Assembly: GCA_022828595.1 (NCBI GenBank)
Contig: JAKGHH010000001.1
Span: 143,859,017 to 143,923,016, forward strand
DNA: 64,000 bases
Source: Nelumbo lutea
Taxonomy: Eukaryota > Streptophyta > Magnoliopsida > Proteales > Nelumbonaceae
Direction: 5' to 3'
The position numbers and the translations under genes are program-made. Below are positions 20,701-31,764 of the stretch, piece after piece. The notes under the pieces were generated by a model that was given only the letters and a program-made list of their open reading frames with translations, had not been told where the DNA came from and made no database searches. Every line of letters begins with the position of its first letter. The first letter of the stretch is position 1.

Positions 20701-22011
20701 CCTCTTCAAACACTGAAGAGTGAAGACGCAGCTGCGCACAGCGGCACCCCATTCTTGCTCCGGTGGCAGCGATGAACCCTCTTCCAACGAAAACAGAGGG
20801 CAGAGGGGAGAGAGAGACAAGAGGTTGAGAATGGAGAGAGACAGAGGCGGAGGAGAGAGAGAGTGGGGGCTCTGGTACGAGGGCAATATTGGATTTTAAA
20901 AAAGTGTATAGGTCACGTGGAGTTACATGTGCATACATTGTGAGAGAACATTAATTAACGTTAACATAGTGTTAGTCAATTGTCAGAAACAAAGAATAGT
21001 GTTAGTTAATTTTCAAACATTAAAGGTATATTTACCTAAATTATAAGATAGTTTAAGAAATTTACACTTAATTTTATTGGGAGATATTCCCAACGAAATT
21101 GAGATCTATTCCACAGATAGATAGGATCTGCTCTTCACAAATGGGCGTCTCACATGCACATCCACCATGTATTGGAAGCATCTCCTGTGAATAATAATTA
21201 ATAAGTACAGGAATATTTCTGATGCATGGTAGAATGTGCATGTGAGGCACTAGGTGTGAGGCACAGATCCGATCTCTTCCACAGGGAGCCTTACATTGAC
21301 CTCACCCTGCATTGAGAACATCTCGCATGAATAACAATGTATAAATACGAGGGATATTCTTAATGCAAGGTGAGATGTGCCTGTAAGATCTTGTGAGGCT
21401 CCCTGTGTGAGGAGGGTTTCGTTCTCAACGTGCATTGAAAACATCTCCTAATTTTATTGAGGGATGTTCCCCAATTCACAGTTGGGATGTTCTGTACTTT
21501 TATTGGGAAACATCTTCCGGTATGTATGACTGTATGAGGGTGGGCTCACGTCACCTTATAAGATCCAGCCTTTAAATTTAGCGTATCATTTAAGGGTGTT
21601 TTTGTCTTTTTAAAATGGGCACACCGTTTGATCAATGATTGGTAGTGTAGCATCAGACAACAAGAGCAAATATATTTCATATTTGTGTTATGATGAATCG
21701 AATTTGAAAAGAAAGACCAGCCCACGAATCAGATGGCTGCTTATAGTCAAACAATAATTAAACCCATGGATTTTGATTATTCTTTTTACCATAAAAAAAT
21801 AAAAAATCGTCAAAAATAGTCAAAAATCAAAATCCATTAATCGATTAAGAATAGAAAGATAAAACCAACGATTGCACACAGGCATCACTGCCGGAAGTTC
21901 CAACTACCAACCATGAGAGTTCGAGCTCTCGAGTAGCAGGAGCCAGGAAGAGAGAAAGCTTTCTTTTGGCCTTCTTGGGGTTTCTTTCGGAGGGAGTTGG
22001 ACACTTGACCA
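20701..22011. other. Flank between the element and the purine permease gene
   Basis: Starts with the right target-site copy CCTCT. Contains a gagaga-rich stretch (20800-20865), the two adjacent stem-loops listed separately, and from about 21540 AT-rich sequence likely to include the promoter and 5' leader of the permease gene. No other gene is seen. Confidence 0.6.
21145..21412. repeat. Two adjacent fold-back (stem-loop) sequences
   Basis: First hairpin: tctcacatgcacatccacca (about 21149) pairs with tggtagaatgtgcatgtgag (about 21226-21245), with further pairing inward. Second hairpin: ccacagggagcc (about 21279) pairs with ggctccctgtg (about 21393), and inward cctcaccctgcat pairs with atgcaaggtgag. 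Both share a gcat..acatctc theme, so they are probably related MITE-like fold-backs. They lie about 600-860 bases upstream of the permease start codon. Confidence 0.75.
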
Positions 22012-24186
22012 ATGGATATCGATTCCTCCCAAAAACAAGGTTAATTTTCCCTTTCTTGTATATTAATCGAATTTTGAACCAATTCAAGCTTCATATCAAA
22101 CTTTCACTCTGATTATTTCCCAATTTTTTATTTTCTTGCAATTTTCTTCTCTCAAGTGCCTGTTTTTTCGTAGATTTTAGCATTTCTCTTCTTCGAATTA
22201 ATTAATTACTTGTTTTAAGTTGTGGGTTGTTTGTATTTTGTTTCCCTCTTCTGAATGCAAATGTAGAAAATTTGGGAAACCATTTCCGGGTTATTTCAAT
22301 CGGTAGCCTTCAGAATTATGTCATCTCTTTTGTGGGCTTGGAGCAATTAGATTCTTGGAATTTATTCTGAATTCTGTCCTGTAAGGTTGTTTTTGTCTTG
22401 TTTGATTGTTTGCTGGTATATAACTTACAGTTTTTGTTTGGGTACTTTGATGGAAATGAACTGTTACTAAGCTGTTTGTAGCAAGTTGTATAAGAAAGAT
22501 TCAAGGCGTTTGTGCCCTTTTATGCTCCTAACCTTGCAGAGACCTACTGCGAACGGAACTGGAAATATAAAAACATATAAACTAGGATTAGCTGTACTGG
22601 AATTCTTATAAGATTGATGTCAAGTACGCCCATATATCCTTTCCAGGTTTGAGTTTACTTTTCTAAGCAAAAGATGCATAATAATAGAAGGAACTTTAAA
22701 AAGATAATTCTAAGACAATTTTTCCTTGATCAATCTTGAAAAATTTCCAATCCTTTTCATCCACCCTCTAGAATTCTGCCTTTGTTGCATTAATAAACTG
22801 AATTACAACCTGGCGGGGCAGAATTTTCTTTTTCTTTTTCTTTTTTCATATGCTAGGCCTTCAAGAGACAGGTTACTGTCAGCCTAAAAGGAGAACATGA
22901 AGCCTGCTTCACTCTTAGACCCTTTCTATTGTTTTTGTTTGTTCACTTACCTAGGTCTTTGCAGGAATTGTGCTAACTAGCTTCTTGTCTTCTTTATCAT
23001 AATAGGCAGTTTGCAGGTTCTGGTTTAATTAATTCATATCTGTTCTGGTAACGCAATAAACTCTTCCTTTTTTTGTTCTAATTTTTTCCATCTGATATGA
23101 GTAGATACTCATATTCAAACTACAACAAGGGAGACATCATCAGGATCCCCCAACTCCTTATGGAGGAAAATTTCCAAGTTTAGTACCATGGCTTGGGAAA
23201 CATACAGAACGAAGCCAGCCTCATACTGGATTTTGCTATTTCTAAGCAGTGGGGCAATGCTTCTGGCTTTTCCTGCTTCCAGCCTCTTATCTCGTCTCTA
23301 TTATGCCAATGGGGGCAAGAGCAAGTGGATCATATCATGGGTGGCAGTTGCAGGGTGGCCTCTGACTACTCTATTCTTGGTTCCTATATACTTTCTCACC
23401 AATACTCAGCCCACTGCTCTTACCTTCAAACTCGCTCTCTCTTATATTTTTTTGGGCTTCTTAAGTGCTGCTGACAACCTCATGTTTGCATGGGCTTATG
23501 CCTACCTCCCGGCATCAACCGCTTCTCTTCTTGCATCATCTTCCCTTGTGTTCTCTGCACTCTTTGGGTATTTTATTGTGAAAAACAAGTTGAACAGCTC
23601 CACCATAAATGCCATTGTGATCATCACTGCTGCCATGGTTATCATTGCCTTGGATTCAGAATCAGATAGGTATAGCTATATCAGTAACAAGCAATATATT
23701 ATGGGATTTATCTGGGACATTTTGGGATCAGCTCTCCATGGACTAATCTTTGCTCTTTCAGAATTAGTTTTTGTGAAATTACTGGGGAGAAGATCCTACC
23801 ATGTTGTTTTGGAGCAGCAGGTCATGGTTTCTCTATTTGCATTTATCTTCACCACAATTGGGGTCATTGTGAATAATGACTTCCAAGGCATGAAATCTGA
23901 AGCTAAAAGTTTCAAGCATGGGGAAACTGCATACTGCATGGTCCTCATCTGGGGTGCTATTACTTTTCAACTGGGGGTGTTAGGTGGCACTGCTGTGCTC
24001 TTTTTGGCCTCTACTGTGCTGGCTGGTGTTCTTAATGCAGTAAGGGTACCTCTCACAAGCATTGCAGCCGTTATCTTGTTTAACGATCCCATGAGTGGTT
24101 TCAAAATACTCTCACTGATAATTACTTTTTGGGGATTTGCATCATACATTTATGGTCATTCCTCTCTGAGTAAAGGGTCCATGTAA
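22012..24186 (+). CDS. Purine permease (PUP family), 2 exons, 370 aa
   Basis: Exon 1 is 22012-22039 (MDIDSSQKQ plus one base), donor gttaat; exon 2 is 23102-24186, acceptor tatgag. The joined frame is intact (1113 bases with stop), and the start is the first ATG of a short exon as in many PUP genes. The product has about ten hydrophobic segments of the drug/metabolite transporter fold, for example SYWILLFLSSGAMLLAFPAS, KWIISWVAVAGWPLTTLFLV, AWAYAYLPASTASLLASSSL and ILSLIITFWGFASYIYG. Family members are proton-coupled importers of adenine, cytokinins and related compounds, mostly at the plasma membrane; the substrate here is unknown. It resembles the PUP10/11-type subgroup. Length fits the family (about 350-390). 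A decayed paralog lies 4.7 kb downstream. The intron (22040-23101) shows no gene. Confidence 0.93.
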
Positions 24187-26505
24187 CAATCAGTTTGTAA
24201 TCTTCCATTGTCTGGTTAAATTTGTTGTAATATATCCAGTTGATACAATACAAATTCATTTTCCTTGTTATTTTGTTTTGCATGCCTTTCTTTGTCCCCA
24301 TTAAATTCTTTTCTAGCTAATTGAAAATCCATATCAGAGAGGAATGCAACAAGTCCCTGATGAGAATAAAATCCATTATGGAGAGAGAAAACTAAATTAT
24401 AATTCAGATGAGATAGAGCCTTCTTTGCTATTGAACGAACAATTCTGTTTTCCCTCTTACAAACAAACCTACTCTTCTCTTGATGTTTTTAGGATTTCCT
24501 CTGTGTCCTCCACAATAATGTGAACCCCCCCCCCCCAAAAAAAAATAAAAAATAAAAAAATAAATAAAAAAGACAAAAGGACAGCTTCAGTGGAACTGTC
24601 GATTTTTGCTACTTTTCCTTGTTCCATTGCCTATGGCATGAGAGAGAACAACCTGAAAGGCTGAAACATCAGATTCTGCTCCAGTAGTCATAAATGCACT
24701 AGTTGTACTTTTGACTGTCTGTAATTGAAGCATTAAGTTGTATTGCTGCATCACAGTTGACCTTAAATTAAATCCTATGTGTGGGAGTAGAATGATTGGG
24801 ATGGCATGCAGCTGGACAAAGGCATTAACTTGAAATGAAGCATCCTTTTACTCTCTTTGGACAATTTGTTCTGATCACTGATCGAAGTGCCAGGGGTGAA
24901 GCAAAACCAAACAGCTAAACAACCAACAAATAGAATCCTTGGATTGGGTCTTCTGATCTTGGAATTGATAGGACATAATGAGACTTTATAGCCAAGGTGT
25001 GAAGACAGTGAGTGATATTCCAAAAGTTTTGTAATGGGGCAAATCCCAAGTTTGGACTTGTTTAATATCATTGCCCCATCTAAATTCTGATAAGTTGCTA
25101 TACTAAAACTTGTGCCGAGTGTTGGTAGACTGTAGACTGCAGAGTGTGGATTATTATCGTGTTTTTAATCCAGTCATAGTTTTACAATGTTCTGCCTATC
25201 TATACAAATCAATGCATCTTAACCATCTAATAGATGGAGTGAACATTGGATTCTTGAGATTTCCCCTAATAAGCAATTTCAGTAACAGGTCTAAGCAATA
25301 GACTCTAATTCTTAGCTTGGATCCTAATTCTTTGCTGGAACATGATAACAAGGTTTTTTTCTATTTAAAACATACTTAAGATCTGAAATTCAAAATAGTT
25401 TCCTGATGCCCCTCTTTTCTTTCTTTTCTTTTTTTTTGAAGAGGGAATTTTTTTATGCTTAGATATTATACATTTTGTGAAAATTTCTTGTAGTTCATTC
25501 TCTTTTCTGTATGATTGAATGCTGTCATGAATAAAATGATTTCATCTTCTTTCATTCATATTTTAGATCAGCAGTTGATCACTAGAGTTCACCATCTAAT
25601 TGGGTTGTAGTTGGGCAGGTTGGGTTGGGTTTAGGCCCAACCCATGACCAAACTCTAAGCCCCTGGGCCACGGGTTGGCCACAAGTTCAATCCGTCAATC
25701 CAAATTTAGCTACCTATCTATCTATCTATCTATATATCCAACCTTGTAGTGGTGGATTTCACAAATCACAAGTAGTGTTGGCCATTCAGAGTTCAAAATT
25801 TTTTTGAATCAAAATCTCACATTCTTACTTACCAAAGTAGGCTTATTTTGTGCATGTGGCAAAAATGTTTTCGGGCCAAAATTGTTTCCATAAATAGAAG
25901 GTAGGAAGAGGAGCTCAGGGGTTCCTTTGGATCAGGTTAGGCTAGGTTCGGGTTATCCAAGGCCTCAAAAGTGTCCAACCACAGTTGGATCAAGTCCAAG
26001 TTTTGAGGCCCAAGCTTAGAGCCCAATCACTTTTTCCTTTATTGCTACTTTTACCCTTGGGTTTTGTATCCTGGTAGGGGCATTTTAGTCCCATAGCAGT
26101 TTGGATAACCTTCTCCTTCACAGTAAAGTGATTTATCCACTTAAGAGAATGAAAATGGTAACACCAATAGGCATGGCAATGGGTGGGGATCATATTCCCT
26201 GTCTTCGACCCCGATCCCTGCTGGGATAAAAGTTATCCTTCATCCCTGATCCTCAACGGAGATGGGTTCTCTGTGAGAATTTGAATCCCTAAAATTTTTA
26301 AATTAACAGTAATTTTTTAAAAATAAATTTTCTAAAATAATGGCCTTTTTATAATCCACTCCCCTTCAGAATTGTTTTATTAATTTCTCAAATGCATTTA
26401 TCCATTATAAACACCATATGGTAAATTGGGAATCTCCCCCCTCCCCCCCCCCTCCATCCCTTCCCCTTTGACACTGATCCAAAGTGTATGATCACATTAA
26501 AAATT

Positions 26506-26690
26506 AGGGAGAATGATCGGTCAGTCCAGGTCAGAATTTTGTAGCCCCACCATATAGGGGGATGAACCCTGACTGTGAATTGATGCTAAATTCACGGGCA
26601 GGATGTGATTTATAGGGGGCTACTAAAAGACTTATAGGAGACTGTCATTCAGAATTCTGCATTGGATTGCAGAATACTTAACCCTAAAAA
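26506..26690 (+). repeat. Dispersed repeat family (gggagaatga type), copy 1
   Basis: Starts gggagaatgatcggtcagtc. Shared landmarks with three other places in the window (27535, 27724, 43929) are: gggagaat plus a gttcag/gtcag block, ccaggtcagaattt, a c-rich then gggg segment, gaattgatg with tcac/caa-gggcag, and an end in cagaattctgcatt. No coding content and no clear terminal inverted repeat. Confidence 0.65.
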
Positions 26691-27534
26691 TTATGAGTGA
26701 CTGAACTAAAAATACCGAACCCCTTTCTAGTGGAAGATCCCTATTAATCCCATCCCTATCACGGCCCCATCAAGGCACATGGCCGGGCACAAGAAATTGC
26801 CATCCGTACTTGCCAAGGATAACCCAAAAGTTTACCCGAGGGAAAGTGATTTTCCACGGGCTCTATATTTTTCTGCAAAATAAAGCGAGGAAAGCCTGAC
26901 ACGGGGGTCAATGTGCATACAAAGTTAGAAACCAACCAGGATGACCTCTCAGATAACCTTGGCGATCGGACTGTGCAAAAAGGTTGCCGTCGAAACCTTT
27001 TCCCAATTCATCTTCATTGGTAAAAATGCTTTTGACATTGTTGGGCTACGCCACTAGTTCAAGAAAGAGCCATAGAACCCTCACTGTTTCTGAGTCAAGC
27101 TCCAGTCTTCTAATCCTGAAAATGCTGTTTGTGATATCATCTCATGAAACTGGGAGGAGACCACAAGAAAAAGCTGGTGACTGGTGGTGACATCTGATTG
27201 ACTTGTAAATTTCTGTAGCCGCTGGCCTAATTGAAGTGGTTCATCACCCATGAAGCAAGAACTAACTGTGTTTTACCTTCCAAGTTGAAAATGCGGGTAC
27301 AGGATCAAGTGCCACTGTGACGGTAGGAAAGGACCACAACGGTACTGTTTGTTTCGTTTTCCTGCATGATGTCTATTCAATTTGCACCCAGCTTTCAGAC
27401 AAGTCAGATTCAAGAGTTAAAGATCAAGACGGAAAAGGTCGCAAGGACGTAAAGGCTGTAATTAGTGGATTTGGCAAATGTCTCCTTCAATTCAATTAAT
27501 CAAAACATTCAACATTATAAAAAGAAAAGGGAGA

Positions 27535-27705
27535 AAGGGAGAATGACTGTTCAACCCATCTCAAAATTCTTTACCCCACCGGTGATGACTTTTGAGTCTT
27601 GACCAATGTCAAATCCATGGGGAAGAAAGGGTTTATATGGGGAGGTTATTAATAGATTATGGGGGGCTGTAATTTCAGATTTCTACTGTTAGTGTAGTGT
27701 ACTTT
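27535..27705 (+). repeat. Dispersed repeat family (gggagaatga type), copy 2
   Basis: Starts gggagaatgactgttcaacc and ends cagatttctactgttagtg. Most diverged of the four copies. Confidence 0.55.
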
Positions 27706-27723
27706 ATCATAAAAAAAATTGTA

Positions 27724-27905
27724 GGGGGAGAATAACCGTTCAGCCCAGGGTCAGAATTCATAGGCCCAAAGTACAATTGGGGTAGCTGTCAAGTTGGAAT
27801 TGATGTCAATCCACAAGTGGGTATAGGTGCATAGAGTGTGAATTTTTGACCTTCTGAATGTTTATTGATTTGCAGTAGAATTCAAAAATCTGCATTAGGC
27901 CTGTC
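27724..27905 (+). repeat. Dispersed repeat family (gggagaatga type), copy 3
   Basis: Starts gggggagaataaccgttcag, continues with cccagggtcagaattcatag, and ends aaaaatctgcattaggcctg. Closest to copy 4 at 43929, with which it shares gaattgatgtcaat, ggtgcatag-gtg and tctgcattaggc. Confidence 0.7.
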
Positions 27906-27948
27906 CATACTTTTCTGAATTGCATGCTTAGTTATTTTTAGAGCAAAG

Positions 27949-28112
27949 TTTACCTGAACGCTTTAGCTGTTCAGTTGAGTGTAGAACCACCATGCCACAA
28001 TTAAATACATGGGGTCTGCATATTTTACAGTGGGGTCCATGAATTTATTATGGGCATTGAACCTCATCATTGGTTCCACAGCCCGTTGAACAGTTAAAAC
28101 GTTCAGCTAATC
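27949..28112. mobile_element. Small MITE, about 160 bp
   Basis: Terminal inverted repeats of about 22 bases: tacctgaacgctttagctgt at the left and aacagttaaaacgttcagct at the right are near reverse complements. No coding capacity. The target duplication is not clear, so superfamily is unassigned. Confidence 0.65.
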
Positions 28113-28924
28113 CGAATTCTTACGGTTATCGGCACCATTGCTCAAGTTCGTGGTTGGTTGGCTTCATGGAAGTCAAATCATCGGAATAACAAGGTAAATA
28201 AATAAAATGATACTCTTTGAATTGATGTAAACTTCAACAGCTTTGGAATAACGTAGAAATTCCTTCTCTATTTTTGGTAGAATAGAATAGAAATTTCTAG
28301 TGTATTATAACTTCAGCTTTCTTCCCACAATGCAAGCTTGGGATTCAAAGATAACAAGCTTGTTTCATTTTTCCATTTATAAAATGCTCTCGAGCTACAA
28401 CTTTCAGTAGGTTTGTATTTGTATTTCTAAACTGAGCCTTAAAAACAAGACCGAGGACAGAGAAGAAAGACAAAATGACTTGCTGATCTTTGATTTATTC
28501 CTATCTTCCTTGTATTTTGTAATGAACTTAGACCTTAGGAGGGGGAGAAGAAACCAGAAAATAGAAAGCAATTTTAGTCCTAGCTCATTTCCTTTGGCCA
28601 CGACTATCCCCTAATTACTTTTTGTTCTACCTTCACTGTAAACCACCCACTTTCACCAATTCAATTGGGTTCCATTTCACCATTTTATGTTCTTTTTTGT
28701 TTTCCCGATTCCTTTCAAGTTTTTGGTTAATTGGTTTCTTTTCACCCTCATTAATTTCTGCGGGATTTATTCTAGGTAGGTTTTTGTCTTCCTCATCCAT
28801 CCAATTCAATTCTCCTTTATCAGCTATTGCAACTTTTGAGTGGTCAGTTTACTATTTCAATATATTCATGCTTCTCATAATCATACACTCTTTTTCCTAA
28901 CTTCTGTTTTCCTCTTCTGGGCAG

Positions 28925-29990
28925 ATGTTTTTGTTCAAATTACTGAAGAGGGGGCATCATCAGGCCCTTCTGTTCCATACTGGAGCAAGTTTTCAAAACA
29001 AAGTTTGACCACATGGGAAACATATAGAAAGAAACCCATGTCATATTGGATTCTGCTACTTCTAAGCAGTGTAGCTTTGCTTGTGGGTTTTCCTGCTGCT
29101 AGCCTCCTATCTTGGGCTCTATTATGCTGCTGGGGGAAGAGCAAGTGGATCATTGCATTGGTGGCAGTTGCAGCATGGCCTCTAACTGCTGCCTTCTTAC
29201 TTCCTTTGTACCTTGGTAACACCAAGCCCACTGCTCTTACTTTCAAATTAACTGTCTTATGTTATATTGGGCTCAAGTGCTGCTGACAACTTCATGTTTG
29301 CATGGGCTTGTGCTTACCTCCCAGCATCAACTGCTTCTCTTCTAGCTTCATCTACTCTTGTGTTTTCAGCAATCTTTGGCTACTTTATAGTGAAAAATAA
29401 ATTGGACAGTTGCAGTCTAAATGCCATTGTAATCATCACTGCTGCTATGGTTATCATTGCATTGGATTCAGATTCAGACAGATGTAGCTATACCAGTAGT
29501 AGCCAATATAACCTGGCAGTTTTCTGGGAGATTATGGGATCTGCACTGAATGGTCTTATCTTTGCTCTTTCAGAGCTACTTTTTGTGTAGTTACAAGGGA
29601 GAAGATCCTTCCATGTTGTGTTGGAGCAGCATATAATGGTTTCTGTGTTTTCCTGTGTTTACTACAATTGCTTTAATTGTAAATGGGGATTTTCAGGGAA
29701 TGAAGTGTGAAGCTAAAAGTTTCAAACATGGAGAAGCCTCATACTACCTGGTTCTCATCTGGGCTTCTATTACTTTTCAGCTAGGGGTTTGGGGGGAACA
29801 GGCCTGCTCTATCTGGCTTCTACTGTGCTGACTGGTATTTTTAATGCAGTAAGGGTACCTCTTACAAGTGTTGCAGCTGTCCTCCTTAATGACCCCATGA
29901 GTGGTTTCAAGATCCTCTCATTGATCATCACTTTCTGGGGATTTTGATCATACATCTATGGTCTTCCTCTCCCATTAAATAATCCACATA
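28925..29990 (+). pseudogene. Second purine permease (PUP) copy, decayed
   Basis: Collinear with exon 2 of the permease at 23102-24186. It follows a ctgggcag acceptor and reads DVFVQITEEGASSGPSVPYW, then TWETYRKKPMSYWILLLLSS and KSKWIIALVAVAAWPLTAAF. Disabling changes include a short deletion near 29265 (frame lost before SAADNFMFAW), a TAG at 29588-29590 (K to stop), further frameshifts around 29650 and 29793, and a TGA at about 29946 in ITFWGF-SYIYG. No equivalent of the 9-codon first exon was recognised. It is a tandem duplicate that has lost function. Confidence 0.9.
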
Positions 29991-30383
29991 GTAATCAATT
30001 AGCATTCCTTAAATTTATGTTTTAAATTTGTTACTGATCTATTTACAATTTGAGGTATGCAGTTTTTTTTTTCTTGTACTGTAATACAGCACCTTTTTGG
30101 TACATAATTCAACATCCAATTGAATTATGATTCCATTGACACATACTTGACACAGAATGATGCATCATACAAGCATTAATCAAGTTATCAACAAGCAGAT
30201 ACTTGGTATAGTTGTTTAAAGTTGAGCTTCTGATAGAATCTTAAGTTTATTTCTTAATATTTATAAACGCATGCTTTTACCTATCATAAGTAGCATGACA
30301 TTTTGGGAATGCATCAGGAACAATTATTTGCCAATTGCAACTCATCAGGCTTTTATGTTGTGTCAATACATGATTCAAAAGCT
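29991..30383. other. Short intergenic gap, includes the chorismate mutase 3' UTR
   Basis: Sequence between the convergent permease pseudogene (plus) and chorismate mutase (minus). Contains the presumed 3' UTR of the latter. Nothing else recognised. Confidence 0.6.
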
Positions 30384-31764
30384 TCAATCAAGGCGATGGA
30401 GGAGATACTCAACTTGAACATCCTTAGTCAGAGGCATCACCCATTCTCCATAAAGGCGAGAAACAATGGATGGGTCAAGCTTGTAGTTTCCCTTGTCCCC
30501 CCTGTCACCTAGGTTCACATCTTGTCCAAAAACCATTGCCTTCTTCTCAACCCTCCTTTTCACCACCTCTTCAACACTCTCAAATGTCAAAAGTTTCATC
30601 AGAGCATCTCTGTCCTGTAGGTATCAAAACAATCATTACCATGTAATAAAGGACTAAACCATTTGATATTCTGCTTAGAAACATAACTGTAATACCTGAG
30701 CACGGATTGCAGGCCCATAGTCCTGTGGAGCATCCCTGAATTTGACTTCAGCTACAAATTTTCCATAATGAATCCTTCTAGAGAGGGCCTGAAGATAACC
30801 ACTTTACCCTTTCATATGTACTCTCATACATGAACTCAATTTTCAGTTCTACTAAGATTACATCCCCATTCTTACCTGCAAACACGAGATATCGCTGGAA
30901 GCAGTGGATCCATAGTTACCATCGTCACCTTGAACAGTAAAAAGTGGAAGGAGTTCCTTCACATACATATTCCATATGGTCTTATTTATGTTAATGGAAG
31001 CAGCTGCAGGATGTAATACCTATGATCAAGAAAAAAAAATCATTTTCAGATTCAGGAATGTTAAAATGGAGATCTGACTTTTAAAGAACAACTGACCTGC
31101 GGGTAGTTATAAGGGGTAACCACTGGTGGGGGTAAAGCATCTGGGAAGAAAGGATTTTCCTCTGGGCTTTCATATCTACCTACCTGTAAAAAATTAAAAA
31201 TAAATAGAAACTCAACACCCTACCAACTTCTCAGAGAAAAAAGTGCCATTAACTCAGAACCCAAAACAGATGTGTAAATACAGAGAGCTAAGACAGGAAT
31301 TACAGTATTTCAACTGAAATTTTATATTGGTATGTCATCAAAGAGATTGGTACACTGAATAAAAAATCAAGGTGAAACAGAAAAGAAGAGAAAATCTCTC
31401 ACTTTGGCTTGAAGCGATTCTGATTCTTTCACGATGAACTCAAGAAGGGATCCGCAACAGCCAGGAATTTGTGCACAAGGCTCATCGTAAACCGGAGAAT
31501 TAAGCGGGAATTTGGCTCTCTCAATGAGATTAAAGACAACGGTATCCTCCTGCCGAATCAGAGACTCTCTCACTGATTCAAGAGTCAACCTATTTGCATT
31601 ATCCGGGGCACCGTTCTTGACAAATCTGCAACGGAAACCCACAAGAATCAAAACCCACGAAAACAAATGAACAACAACCTGAGAAGAAACCCCAAAAAAA
31701 TCTCTAACTTTTCAGTGGCAGAAAGATACCTAAAAAAATCTTCTGAGCAAGCAGGAGTCGCCAT
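30384..31764 (-). CDS. Chorismate mutase, cytosolic type, 6 exons, 270 aa
   Basis: Exons on the minus strand: 31764-31730, 31625-31403, 31183-31097, 31019-30876, 30788-30696, 30614-30384; all introns are GT..AG and the joined frame (813 bases) is open. Converts chorismate to prephenate, the first step of the phenylalanine/tyrosine branch. Recognisable stretches are LTLESVRESLIRQEDTVVF, GSLLEFIVKES, ESPEENPFFPDALPPP, LHPAAASININKTIW, GDDGNYGSTASSDISCLQAL, RRIHYGKFVAEVKF, FESVEEVVKRRVEKKA and LYGEWVMPLTKDVQVEYLL. The start MATPACSEDFF leads straight into the enzyme without a plastid transit peptide. With a length near 265-270, this indicates the CM2-like cytosolic isoform, which in Arabidopsis is not feedback-regulated. 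It looks intact. Confidence 0.95.

Larger units (their letters stand above)
24187..28924. other. Intergenic DNA between the two permease copies
   Basis: Holds the permease 3' UTR (first few hundred bases), a poly-C/poly-A low-complexity run (24526-24570), an atct microsatellite (25714-25738), and a gggttgggtttaggcccaac palindrome (about 25619). Three copies of a dispersed repeat and one small MITE are listed separately. Open frames at 26984-27190 and 27317-27499 are short and match nothing I know. Confidence 0.55.
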
